Numbered from the stretch's first letter, positions 1 to 6,366 are shown. The stretch is DNA of 9,923 nt from Porphyromonadaceae bacterium UBA7042 (GCA_002494015.1 DLAR01000057.1:12322-22244), one strand, 5' to 3'. A program made the numbers and translations. Notes: generated by a model not told the origin, from the letters alone.

Positions 1-123
1 AGTCAGAGTGATGAGTGACGAGGTGTAGCGGTCACAAGTGAACTTCATAACTCATCACTCTGACTTCTGACTTAAAAATACCTCATCACTCTGACTTCTG
101 ACTTAAAAAATACCTCTGACTTA
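1..123. repeat. Short direct and inverted repeat cluster downstream of the nitroreductase gene
   Basis: Two near-identical units of 31 and 32 bases lie in tandem at 51-81 and 82-113, differing only by one A in an A-run; a partial third copy (CTCTGACTTA) follows at 114-123. Each unit begins CTCATCACTCTGACT. The first 15 bases of the window (1-15) are the exact reverse complement of this 15-mer, so 1-15 can pair with 51-65 or 82-96. The cluster ends 3 bases before the nitroreductase stop codon, that is, just downstream of the gene in its own reading direction. It could act as a 3' end or terminator-like structure, or simply be a dispersed intergenic repeat. No coding sequence is seen here. Confidence 0.8.
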
Positions 124-125
124 TA

Positions 126-872
126 TCAGTGTTCCATATCGAAACCACGGCGGCGGAGAGCGCTGAGCATACGGTATTTCATCGCCTCGCGGTAGTAGGA
201 GATGATGTGGCCACACCAGTCGTTGGTCGTCTTGTCACCGGCGCGGGTGGTGTTGTAGCGGGTGATTTCGTCATCATAGGCTTCGAGGTCGGGGGTCATG
301 TCGTCCTGACGGTACTCGTTGTGATGGATAACGAGCGACGCAGGCTGCTTGGGTTTCATGTCGGGCATTTCGCGGGGAACGCCGATGGCGAGACCGCACA
401 CCACAAACGTGTGCTGCGGCAGGTTTACAATCTGCGATACAGCCTCGGGGGCGACCGTGCGGGCATACCCTACGCAGCAAGTCCCCAGTCCGAGCGATTC
501 GGCCATAGCCACGGCGCTCATCATGGCGAGGGTGGCATCCACGACCCCCACGATGATACCGTCGACCGTGTGGGTAAATTGCGGCATGTCAATCCCCTTT
601 TTATCGGCCAGCACATCGATTTTGTGGTAGTCGGCAAGGAAAAGCAGGAAGTGGTTGCAAGTCTTTATCTGTTTCTGATTAGTCAGGGCATACAGTTTCT
701 CCTTCACTTCTTGGTCGGAGATGTCAATGACCGAAAACTGTTGTCCGTTATAGCTTGTCGGGGTGTTGCGTATAGCCTCATATATAAGGTCCATGTCGGC
801 ATCCGACACGGTTTCGCGTTCATAACGGCGGATGCTGCGGCGCTGTAGGAGAGAGTCTTTAACACTTTTCAT
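126..872 (-). CDS. Nitroreductase-family FMN oxidoreductase
   Basis: This 248-residue protein belongs to the nitroreductase superfamily: FMN-dependent cytoplasmic enzymes that use NAD(P)H to reduce nitro compounds, quinones or flavins. The N-terminal RRSIRRY at residues 11-17 is the classic phosphate/FMN-binding segment. TPTSYNGQQ (38-46) occupies the position of the usual P(S/T)xxNxQ flavin loop. GLGTCCVGYAR (128-138) and GLAIGVP (160-166) are the central conserved strands, and the proline-rich KPKQP (173-177) followed by HHNEY is typical of the NfsA/NfrA-like branch. Length fits that branch (about 240-250). The ATG at 870-872 is chosen because it lies 10 codons before the conserved arginines; no clear Shine-Dalgarno is seen, which is normal for the phylum. 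The gene stands alone, with a repeat array upstream and a repeat cluster just after its stop. The natural substrate cannot be told from sequence; family assignment is firm. Confidence 0.93.
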   Translation of the reverse strand: MKSVKDSLLQRRSIRRYERETVSDADMDLIYEAIRNTPTSYNGQQFSVIDISDQEVKEKLYALTNQKQIKTCNHFLLFLADYHKIDVLADKKGIDMPQFTHTVDGIIVGVVDATLAMMSAVAMAESLGLGTCCVGYARTVAPEAVSQIVNLPQHTFVVCGLAIGVPREMPDMKPKQPASLVIHHNEYRQDDMTPDLEAYDDEITRYNTTRAGDKTTNDWCGHIISYYREAMKYRMLSALRRRGFDMEH

Positions 873-953
873 CGTTGCAAGGGGTTAAGGTAAAAGCATA
901 GTTTTATCCTAAAACACCCGATACCGTGCAAAAGTTCACTTTAAGAGGGCGTA

Positions 954-1010
954 ATTCATAATGCATAATTGGCTAACGCGCTGTGACGAGGCTGATTATG
1001 CATTATAAAT
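954..1010. repeat. Imperfect inverted repeat upstream of the nitroreductase gene
   Basis: Arms at 954-969 (ATTCATAATGCATAAT) and 995-1010 pair in 15 of 16 positions, around a 25-base GC-richer spacer. The arms are almost pure A/T and each contains the smaller palindrome ATGCAT. It lies 80-140 bases upstream of the nitroreductase start and borders the hairpin array on the other side. It resembles the small AT-rich palindromic repeats scattered between genes in Bacteroidales. A role as terminator, operator or remnant of a small mobile element cannot be told apart. Confidence 0.65.
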
Positions 1011-1020
1011 TATGAAAAAA

Positions 1021-1357
1021 GCAATCTGACAAGATTGCGTCCATGAATAGCCGGGGGTTGCAGATGACCGCAACCCACGGTATAGAATGAATTCAAATTA
1101 TAGAATCTGCAAAGATTCTTCATGATGCGTCGTAATTGATAAATCTTTACAGATTTTACTATTCGATGACTTGTTTCCGTGGGTTGCGGTTTCGCAACCC
1201 ACGGTATAGAATGAATTCAAATTATAGAATCTGCAAAGATTCTTCATGATGCGACATAATTGATAAATCTTTACAGATTTTACTTATTCCATGACATGTT
1301 TCCGTGGGTTGCGAAACCGCAACCCACGGCTATTCAAAGAATAATCCTTACGGATTA
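1021..1357. repeat. Composite hairpin array with two tandem units of about 125 bases
   Basis: This stretch explains most of the 512-base gap between the nitroreductase gene and the small membrane protein gene. Two tandem units, 1071-1194 (124 bases) and 1195-1319 (125 bases), differ at only a few positions. Three larger hairpins sit at the unit boundaries: 1051-1080 (one mismatch in the stem), 1177-1204 (perfect 12-bp stem CCGTGGGTTGCG, loop GTTT) and 1302-1329 (same stem, loop AAAC). Six small hairpins share the pattern AATC(T/C)-N4-(A/G)GATT: 1021-1038 (loop GACA), 1102-1119 and 1226-1243 (loop GCAA), 1141-1156 and 1265-1280 (loop TTAC), and 1342-1357 (loop TTAC). The array is bounded by near-identical inverted ends, GAATAGCCGGGGGTTGC at 1045-1061 and its 16/17 reverse complement at 1319-1335. 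There is no open reading frame of note. Function unknown; a REP/MITE-like dispersed element or a structured RNA are the main options. Confidence 0.88.
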
Positions 1358-1384
1358 AATATTACTCAGGGCAAAACACATGAA

Positions 1385-1642
1385 TCAGGAGGGGGGAGTC
1401 AGCTGACCAAGGAAATATAAAAAAAGACACCCGACGATACAGCAAAATATACCCACGACTATGGCCTTCCGTGTAAGATGTCCCGTTCTTTTGGCAATCA
1501 AGAGAAGAAAAACAATCATTAGGCATAAGAAAATGTATGACAGCCTGTAAAGACCCAACGGAGGAAATGTCAAAAAATAATTAGAAGCGCACGCCCCCAC
1601 TATATATATCCATGTAATAAAATCAATCTTCATAACCGACAT
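1385..1642 (-). CDS. Small putative membrane protein, unrecognised
   Basis: An 85-residue reading frame, very hydrophobic, that I do not recognise. Three likely membrane-spanning stretches are visible: residues about 6-25 (DFITWIYIVGACASNYFLTF), about 32-50 (rich in L, I, V, F) and about 58-80 (AIVVGIFCCIVGCLFLYFLG). A basic loop, AKRTGHLTRK, lies between the second and third, and the tail is a short LTPPS. The start is uncertain: ATG at 1640-1642 or the in-frame ATG three codons on (1631-1633), which gives MKIDF. The gene is more AT-rich than its neighbours and is flanked by the hairpin array downstream and an AT-rich spacer upstream that may hold its promoter. It is separated from the suf operon by a strong terminator, so it must have its own promoter if expressed. 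The regular hydrophobic pattern argues for a real gene, but there is no homologue in mind to confirm it. Confidence 0.55.
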   Translation of the reverse strand: MSVMKIDFITWIYIVGACASNYFLTFPPLGLYRLSYIFLCLMIVFLLLIAKRTGHLTRKAIVVGIFCCIVGCLFLYFLGQLTPPS

Positions 1643-1753
1643 CTAATTAAACCGTAAATATTTTAGTTTAAACACATTAAGGTTAAAATAAGTTTATCAA
1701 CAATTTAGTAATAATATTATTTTGTGATGTCGTTAATGTAATAGAGGGTGTTG

Positions 1754-1797
1754 CAAAACAAGTCCCGCACCCAACTCGGGGTGCGGGACTTGTTTTG
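1754..1797 (-). terminator. Strong intrinsic terminator of the suf operon
   Basis: A perfect 19-bp stem (arms 1754-1772 and 1779-1797) with the 6-base loop AACTCG. The core of the stem is GC-rich (GTCCCGCACCC) and its outer end is CAAAACAA/TTGTTTTG, so transcripts from either direction end in a U-rich arm. It lies 60 bases beyond the sufS stop codon in the direction of suf transcription and also shields the small membrane protein gene from read-through. The symmetric design would also stop transcription from the left. Confidence 0.85.
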
Positions 1798-1832
1798 TAT
1801 CGTTGCTTCTGAGACTACGAAACTGTCCTGAA

Positions 1833-1858
1833 CAATTCTCAATTTTCAATTCTCAATT
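1833..1858. repeat. Short direct repeat at the sufS stop codon
   Basis: CAATTCTCAATT occurs twice, at 1833-1844 and 1847-1858, separated by TT. The second copy includes two bases of the sufS stop codon (1857-1859). Such AATT-rich short repeats are frequent between Bacteroidales genes; no function is apparent. Confidence 0.7.
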
Positions 1859-3077
1859 ACCCAAGCATTGCCGCGACGCGGGCGAGAGAGGCGATGAAGT
1901 AGTCACACTCACTGCGGGTGTTGTAGGCTGCCATCGAGGCGCGCACGACTCCCTGCACCCCGAGCGCGTCCATCAGCGGCTGGGCGCAGTGATGGCCGGT
2001 GCGCACGGCTATACCGAGCTTGTCGAGCAGCATCCCGGCGTCATAGTGGTGGGCGCCCGCGAGATTGAACGAAATAATCGCACACTTCCCCGGCGCGGTG
2101 CCATAGATCTGTATCCCGGGAATCTCTTTCAGCATCCTCTCGGTGGTGTAGTCGAGAAGGTCGTGCTCGTGGAGGGCGATGTCGGCGATTCCGACACGTT
2201 CCATGAAGTCAATGGCCTTGTGCAGGGCGGCGATTCCGATAAAATCGGGCGTGCCGGCCTCAAACTTGTATGGCAACTCGGCAAATGTCGTGCCGGCAAA
2301 CGATACCGACTCAATCATCTCGCCGCCACCCTGATAGGGGGGCATCTTTTCAAGTATCTCACGTCGGCCATACAGCACACCGACCCCGGCCGGGCCATAC
2401 ATCTTGTGGGCCGAGAAGGCATAGAAGTCAGCATCGAGGTCGGCGACATCGACCTTGAGATGGGGCACCGATTGCGCCCCGTCGACAACGACCGTTATGC
2501 CGTGGCTGTGGGCAATCCGGGCGATTTCCTTAATCGGGTTGACGGTTCCGAGCACGTTGGAGGCATGGCACACCGACACGAGGCGCGTCCGCCCGTTGAT
2601 GAGGCCCTTGAACGCCTCCATGTCGAGACTACCGTCGGGCAGCATGGGGATGACGCGGATTTTGAACCCTATGCGGCTCTGCAACAGCTGCCACGGCACG
2701 ATATTGGAGTGATGCTCCATAACCGAGAGGATGATTTCGTCCCCGTCGTGCAGAAACGCCCCGCCCCAGCTTGCAGCGACAAGGTTGAGGGCCTCGGTTG
2801 TGCCCCGGGTGAAAATAATCTCGTCGGTCGACGATGCGTTGACAAACTCCCTGACGCGCTTGCGGGCATTCTCCTGCAACTCGGTGGCCTCCATCGACAG
2901 GGTGTGCACCCCGCGGTGGACGTTGGCCTTGGTGTGGCAGTAGCCGCGCTCGATAGCGTCCACTACCGTGCGTGGTGTCTGCGAGGTGGCCGTGTTGTCG
3001 AGATAGACGAGCGGCCTGCCATATATTTTGCGCTCAAGAATCGGAAACTCGCGGCGCAGTTCTTCTACGTTATACAT
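1857..3077 (-). CDS. sufS: Cysteine desulfurase SufS
   Basis: A PLP-dependent enzyme that removes sulfur from L-cysteine, giving alanine and a protein-bound persulfide that feeds Fe-S cluster assembly by the SUF scaffold in the cytoplasm. The 406 residues match the length of E. coli SufS. LDNTATSQTP (26-35) opens the class V aminotransferase fold; EHHSN (121-125) contains the cofactor-stacking histidine; VVDGAQSVPH (197-206) carries the PLP-contacting aspartate; the Schiff-base lysine is K225 in AFSAHKMYGP; and the catalytic cysteine is C364 in RTGHHCAQP, the signature of the SufS (group II) branch rather than IscS. The ATG at 3075-3077 puts the fold start where expected. It is the last gene of the operon, 12 bases after the esterase stop codon, and is followed by a terminator. 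No SufE or SufU partner is encoded in this window. All catalytic residues are present. Confidence 0.97.
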   Translation of the reverse strand: MYNVEELRREFPILERKIYGRPLVYLDNTATSQTPRTVVDAIERGYCHTKANVHRGVHTLSMEATELQENARKRVREFVNASSTDEIIFTRGTTEALNLVAASWGGAFLHDGDEIILSVMEHHSNIVPWQLLQSRIGFKIRVIPMLPDGSLDMEAFKGLINGRTRLVSVCHASNVLGTVNPIKEIARIAHSHGITVVVDGAQSVPHLKVDVADLDADFYAFSAHKMYGPAGVGVLYGRREILEKMPPYQGGGEMIESVSFAGTTFAELPYKFEAGTPDFIGIAALHKAIDFMERVGIADIALHEHDLLDYTTERMLKEIPGIQIYGTAPGKCAIISFNLAGAHHYDAGMLLDKLGIAVRTGHHCAQPLMDALGVQGVVRASMAAYNTRSECDYFIASLARVAAMLG

Positions 3078-3089
3078 AAATACATAAGC

Positions 3090-4040
3090 TTATTTGAGCA
3101 GGAACTGCAACGGGCGGCAAACTCGCGCCGCCCAGTAGCGCTCCTCGTGGGACGCACCCTCATCGGTAAACGTTTCAAGGGTCTCGGGAGTTTTGTAACC
3201 GAGGGAATTTACCAGTTCTATCACCCGGTCGTTCCACGGCCCGTAGAGGCTGTCGATTGACTCGGTTCCGTGGTCGAGGTAGAGCTTGTGACGGCCGTCG
3301 CGCGGCAATTTTTCAGCCAGATAGGCTATCATTGCCTCGGGGAATGCGGGATTTCCGTCAAGCGTCCCCACCCAGTGGGTCGAGAGGCATCCCGCGCCGC
3401 CGAATGTGGCGGGATACTCGCTCATGGTGTAAATTGACATCAGTCCGCCCATGCTTGAGCCCATCACCGAGGTCGATTCCATGTCGGTGCGCACCGCATA
3501 GGTGCTGTCGACAAGCTCCTTGAGTGTCGTGGCGACAAACGAGGCATAAGCGTCGCCGCGCATCTTGATTTCAGGGAAAAAGGCGCGCAGAGAGTCGGCA
3601 AGGACACGGTTGTAGTCACACACTTTCTGCGGCATCAGGTCGCCGATGCGGGTGGAGTCTACACTGTGGACACCCACGATTACCGGGGCCTCGATAACCC
3701 CTTGGGCGACAAGGGCCGAAGTCACCGAGTCCATCTCCCATGACTGCTTGTTCCATGTGGTCGACGCGTCATAAAGATTCTGCCCGTCATGCATGTATAT
3801 GACAGGGTAGCGGGTCGTGTCGGCGGCGTTGTACCCCTCGGGAGTCCACACATCCACCGTCACAGTGTCGCCGAGCTGCGGCGAGTAGACATACAGACGG
3901 TCGATATTGCCTGACGATGCCTTCTGGACGGCGGGACGTGAAAACGCCGCGGATGCCTCGACTGTCGGCCCGGCTTTTTTGTTACCGCAAGCGGTCAGTA
4001 TAGTCAGCGCGGTGACAGCGAGATATATAATTTTCTTCAT
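3090..4040 (-). CDS. Putative alpha/beta-hydrolase esterase lipoprotein within the suf operon
   Basis: A 316-residue lipoprotein of the putative esterase (esterase D-like, PF00756 type) family. The start is taken at ATG 4038-4040: MKKIIYLAVTALTILTAC is a textbook lipoprotein signal with lipobox LTAC and acylated Cys18. An upstream in-frame ATG at 4071-4073 would overlap sufD and place 11 polar residues before the signal. After a short linker the hydrolase domain runs from about residue 45: YPVIYMHDGQNLYD (78-91) is the oxyanion-side strand; GSSMGG (194-199) is the nucleophile elbow with Ser196; D256 in YLDHGTE and H298 in EGASHEERYW are the likely acid and base. The protein should sit in the envelope, so a direct role in cytoplasmic Fe-S assembly is unlikely; ester or siderophore-ester hydrolysis is possible but not shown by the sequence. 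It begins 4 bases after the sufD stop and ends 12 bases before sufS, so co-transcription is nearly certain. Confidence 0.9.
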   Translation of the reverse strand: MKKIIYLAVTALTILTACGNKKAGPTVEASAAFSRPAVQKASSGNIDRLYVYSPQLGDTVTVDVWTPEGYNAADTTRYPVIYMHDGQNLYDASTTWNKQSWEMDSVTSALVAQGVIEAPVIVGVHSVDSTRIGDLMPQKVCDYNRVLADSLRAFFPEIKMRGDAYASFVATTLKELVDSTYAVRTDMESTSVMGSSMGGLMSIYTMSEYPATFGGAGCLSTHWVGTLDGNPAFPEAMIAYLAEKLPRDGRHKLYLDHGTESIDSLYGPWNDRVIELVNSLGYKTPETLETFTDEGASHEERYWAARVCRPLQFLLK

Positions 4041-4044
4041 AAAG

Positions 4045-5397
4045 TCAGATTTCTTTACATGTGTTGCAGTCATTGCATCCCGATTGACCGCTGAAACGCT
4101 TGTCGACGAGCCGCAACAGCCGGTCGTGGAGTCCCGGGATGTGCACGGTGTCGATTACGTCGACCATAAACGCCTGCATCAGCATTGTGCGCGCCTCTTT
4201 CTCGGAGATGCCCCGGGTGCGCATGTAGAACAGCGCCTCGCTGTCGAGCTGGCCGGTGGTCGCGCCGTGTGAGCATTTCACCTCGTCGTTGTTGATGATG
4301 AGCTGCGGCTCGGCATGCATCCGCGCGCTGCCCGACGCAAGCAGGTTGCGGTTGCTCTGATAAGCCTCGGTGTAGGGCGCGCCGGGGGTGACGGATATAG
4401 TGCCGCCAAACGCCCCGGTTGACTCGTCGTCAAGCACATACTTGAACAGCTGGTTGCTGTGGCACTTGGGGGCGAAGTGGGTCACACTCGTGTTATTGTC
4501 GATGTGCATCTTGCGGTCACCGATGGCCATTCCGGCAATACGGGTCTCGCAGTGACTCTCCATAATGTTGACAATCATGTCGTTGCGGGTGTTTCCGCAT
4601 GTCAGCGTGGTCGAGTTGAGCGTCAGCGACGACCCCCGTTTCTGCTCGGCCACGAGAGTGGAGTGGCGCGACGTGAGTGCCGAAGATTCCTCGATGTCAC
4701 ACATTTCAAACCGTGCCTCGTCTTCGAGGATAATGTGCACGACCTGTGACGACAGGAACCGCGTGGCATCCCCTTGGGTGTGGTCACACACGAGCAATCG
4801 CGCCGACGCGCGTCGGCCGACGGCTATGACCAGCCTTCTGACCGCCATGAGCGGCGAGGGCGACGAAAAAATATTGACGAGTTGCAGCGGCTTTTCAAGC
4901 TCCACCCCGTCGGGGATGTAGATAAACACCCCGTCTTGCAGCAGCAGCGAGTTCAGAGCCAGCGCGGCTGAATCAGAGATATTGCCCGGCATCGGAGCGT
5001 AGTATTTCCCGACAAGCTCGGGAAAACGCTCGGCGGCATCGCGCAACGACGTGAAAACCACCCCGTCTGGCAGTCCCGAGGCAAGTCTTCGCGAGGCCAC
5101 GAAACGGTCGTTGACCACCACTCCGAGAAGCGTGGAAACCCCCGGCACGTCACACTTGAATGTGGCGGCCACATCGACAGGGATGTTCACCCGGGCGATA
5201 TTCACCCCATAGTCGGGAGCAAACATCTCCTCTATCGAGGTTTTTTCATATCCCTTGTCACCTTTTTCCGGAAGCCGCGCTCCGTCGAGAACGTCAAGCG
5301 CGGCATCGCGCCACTCGTTGAGAAACGGCGCCGCGTTTTCCTCGACTACTTTGCGGTTCTCCCTGAAAAGGTCGATATATTGTTGTAAAGCGTTCAT
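4045..5397 (-). CDS. sufD: Fe-S cluster assembly scaffold protein SufD
   Basis: SufD is the paralogue of SufB that forms the SufBC2D scaffold with the ATPase SufC and takes part in iron entry and cluster assembly. The 450-residue product has the N-terminal helical region (1 to about 130, including the GYEKTSIEEMF segment), the right-handed beta-helix core of the SufB/SufD family (about 130-370, with VFIYIPDGVELEKPLQL at 157-173), and the conserved C-terminal block CSHGATTGQLDSEALFYMRT (375-394), whose H377 falls in the motif that holds the functional histidine of E. coli SufD. The remainder is the helical region that docks SufC. The end is unusual: the last ten residues, CNDCNTCKEI, place cysteines at 441, 444 and 447. 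sufC lies 73 bases upstream, with a hairpin between, and the esterase gene starts 4 bases after the stop. Identity as SufD rather than SufB rests on length and the shortened N-terminal region. Confidence 0.95.
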   Translation of the reverse strand: MNALQQYIDLFRENRKVVEENAAPFLNEWRDAALDVLDGARLPEKGDKGYEKTSIEEMFAPDYGVNIARVNIPVDVAATFKCDVPGVSTLLGVVVNDRFVASRRLASGLPDGVVFTSLRDAAERFPELVGKYYAPMPGNISDSAALALNSLLLQDGVFIYIPDGVELEKPLQLVNIFSSPSPLMAVRRLVIAVGRRASARLLVCDHTQGDATRFLSSQVVHIILEDEARFEMCDIEESSALTSRHSTLVAEQKRGSSLTLNSTTLTCGNTRNDMIVNIMESHCETRIAGMAIGDRKMHIDNNTSVTHFAPKCHSNQLFKYVLDDESTGAFGGTISVTPGAPYTEAYQSNRNLLASGSARMHAEPQLIINNDEVKCSHGATTGQLDSEALFYMRTRGISEKEARTMLMQAFMVDVIDTVHIPGLHDRLLRLVDKRFSGQSGCNDCNTCKEI

Positions 5398-5432
5398 TGT
5401 CTTACTTTTGATTGCGTTGCAAGGTAAAAAAT

Positions 5433-5463
5433 GAAAAGGGTGAGGCTGCTATCCTCACTTTTC
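5433..5463 (-). promoter_or_regulatory. Hairpin in the sufC-sufD intergenic gap, possible attenuator
   Basis: Stem GTGAGG (5440-5445) pairs with CCTCAC (5453-5458) around the loop CTGCTAT. Below a two-base bulge (5438-5439) the stem continues with GAAAA (5433-5437) against TTTTC (5459-5463). Read in the suf direction, the stem is followed by CATTTTTTACC, a U-run typical of weak intrinsic terminators. It lies in the only sizeable gap inside the operon (5398-5470). It could lower the amount of sufD, esterase and sufS message relative to sufC, or protect the sufC 3' end. Role inferred only from structure. Confidence 0.45.
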
Positions 5464-5482
5464 ACTCACTTCACTTTTCACT
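5456..5482. repeat. Short direct repeat across the sufC stop codon
   Basis: CACTTTTCACT occurs at 5456-5466 and again at 5472-5482. The second copy overlaps the sufC stop codon (5471-5473) and encodes its last residues ESEK on the minus strand. The repeat also provides part of the right arm of the neighbouring hairpin. It resembles the GTGAAAAGTGA-type short repeats common between Bacteroidales genes. Confidence 0.65.
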
Positions 5483-6232
5483 TTCCTTGATCCAGTCATA
5501 TCCCTTTTCTTCCAGTTCCAGAGCGAGCTCGGGACCTCCGGTCTTGACGATGCGGCCCTTGTAGAGGATGTGCACGAAGTCAGGCTTGATATAGTCCAGA
5601 AGACGCTGGTAGTGGGTGATGACGATAGTGGCGTTATCGCTTGTTTTCAGCTTGTTGACACCTCCTGCCACGATGCGCAACGCGTCGATATCGAGGCCGC
5701 TGTCGGTTTCGTCGAGGATTGACAGTCGCGGCTCCAAGACAGCCATCTGGAAAATCTCGTTGCGCTTTTTCTCACCGCCCGAGAAACCCTCGTTGACCGA
5801 TCGCGAGGCAAGCTTGTTGTCAAGCTCCACGATAGCGCGTTTCTGACGCATCAGCTTCAGGAAATCACCCGCGCCGAGCGGCGGCTCATTGAAATATTTG
5901 CGCTTGGCGTTGACCGCCGCGCGCATGAAATTCACCATTGAAACCCCGGGAATCTCGACAGGGTACTGGAACGACAGGAACAACCCCTCGTGGCTGCGGT
6001 CCTCGGGACTCAGTGAAAGGAGGTCGACACCGTGAAGGGTCGCCGTCCCCTCGCTGACATGAAAAGCGGGATTTCCGGCAAGGACCTCTGACAGGGTGCT
6101 TTTGCCCGAGCCGTTAGGCCCCATTATCGCATGCACCTCGCCCGGGCGCACTTCAAGATTTATTCCTCTCAATATCTCCTTGCCCTCGATTCCGGCATGG
6201 AGGTTCTTTACGTCAAGCAGTAATTCACTCAT
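5471..6232 (-). CDS. sufC: Fe-S cluster assembly ATPase SufC
   Basis: SufC is the ABC-type ATPase of the SufBCD scaffold; ATP binding and dimerisation drive the conformational change needed for cluster assembly in the cytoplasm. In the 253 residues all nucleotide-binding elements are intact: Walker A GPNGSGKST (38-46), Q-loop Q89 in SFQYPVEIPG, the signature FSGGEKKRNE (150-159) with the KKRNE ending specific to SufC, Walker B LSILDETDSGLD (170-181) and H-loop H207 in ITHYQRLL. Length is usual (E. coli 248). The ATG at 6230-6232 begins MSELLLDVKNL, the normal SufC start. It is the first gene of the operon here, about 25 bases downstream of a promoter-like pair of boxes. In many Bacteroidales sufB precedes sufC; here the upstream side is a divergent gene instead. 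Confidence 0.98.
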   Translation of the reverse strand: MSELLLDVKNLHAGIEGKEILRGINLEVRPGEVHAIMGPNGSGKSTLSEVLAGNPAFHVSEGTATLHGVDLLSLSPEDRSHEGLFLSFQYPVEIPGVSMVNFMRAAVNAKRKYFNEPPLGAGDFLKLMRQKRAIVELDNKLASRSVNEGFSGGEKKRNEIFQMAVLEPRLSILDETDSGLDIDALRIVAGGVNKLKTSDNATIVITHYQRLLDYIKPDFVHILYKGRIVKTGGPELALELEEKGYDWIKESEK

Positions 6233-6261
6233 GGTGATGTCGTTTGTTTTGTTTTAATCTG

Positions 6262-6294
6262 CGAAAGTACTATTTTTCTCCCAAAACGCCAAAA
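6262..6294 (-). promoter_or_regulatory. Probable suf operon promoter
   Basis: On the minus strand a -33-like TTTTG (6294-6290) is followed after 20 bases by TACTTTCG (6269-6262), one mismatch from the Bacteroidota -7 consensus TAnnTTTG. The predicted transcription start, near 6256, leaves an A-rich leader of about 24 bases before the sufC ATG with no Shine-Dalgarno. This supports sufC as the first gene of the transcript. No regulator-binding palindrome is obvious between the boxes. Confidence 0.5.
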
Positions 6295-6343
6295 CCGAAA
6301 CTTGAAAAGGTTTTAAATCATGTATTTTATTGAGATTATTTTG

Positions 6344-6366
6344 TAAATTTGCAAATCTAAAGATTT
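6344..6366 (+). promoter_or_regulatory. Probable -7 box and leader hairpin of the LRR-trmB-apbC gene group
   Basis: TAAATTTG at 6344-6351 is an exact match to the Bacteroidota -7 consensus TAnnTTTG; a convincing -33 TTTG about 20 bases upstream is lacking. Immediately downstream, AAATCT (6353-6358) and AGATTT (6361-6366) form a small hairpin of the same AATCT/AGATT type found six times in the 1021-1357 array. It would lie at the very 5' end of the transcript, about 30 bases before the preferred LRR start. Confidence 0.45.

Noticed and set aside
129..848. 239-codon open frame on the plus strand opposite the nitroreductase gene
   Set aside because: It mirrors almost exactly the nitroreductase gene, whose flavin-binding motifs are clear; the antisense translation shows no domain.
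954..1010. tRNA or riboswitch candidate
   Set aside because: Only a single AT-rich hairpin is visible; no cloverleaf, anticodon arm or known riboswitch core can be drawn.
1071..1329. CRISPR array
   Set aside because: The units are about 125 bases with nearly identical sequence throughout, including what would be spacers, and no cas genes are present.
1051..1329. rho-independent terminators
   Set aside because: The large hairpins have strong stems but are not followed by U-runs in either direction, and three in a row between the same genes would be odd.
1803..3260. 485-codon open frame on the plus strand opposite sufS
   Set aside because: It runs antisense to the complete, motif-rich sufS and into the esterase; its translation has no recognisable domain and has the His/Arg/Gly/Val-rich look of a shadow of a GC-rich gene.
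4041..4073. Longer esterase start that overlaps sufD
   Set aside because: The downstream ATG at 4038-4040 gives a proper lipoprotein signal peptide and a 4-base gap to sufD; the longer form would bury the signal behind 11 polar residues.
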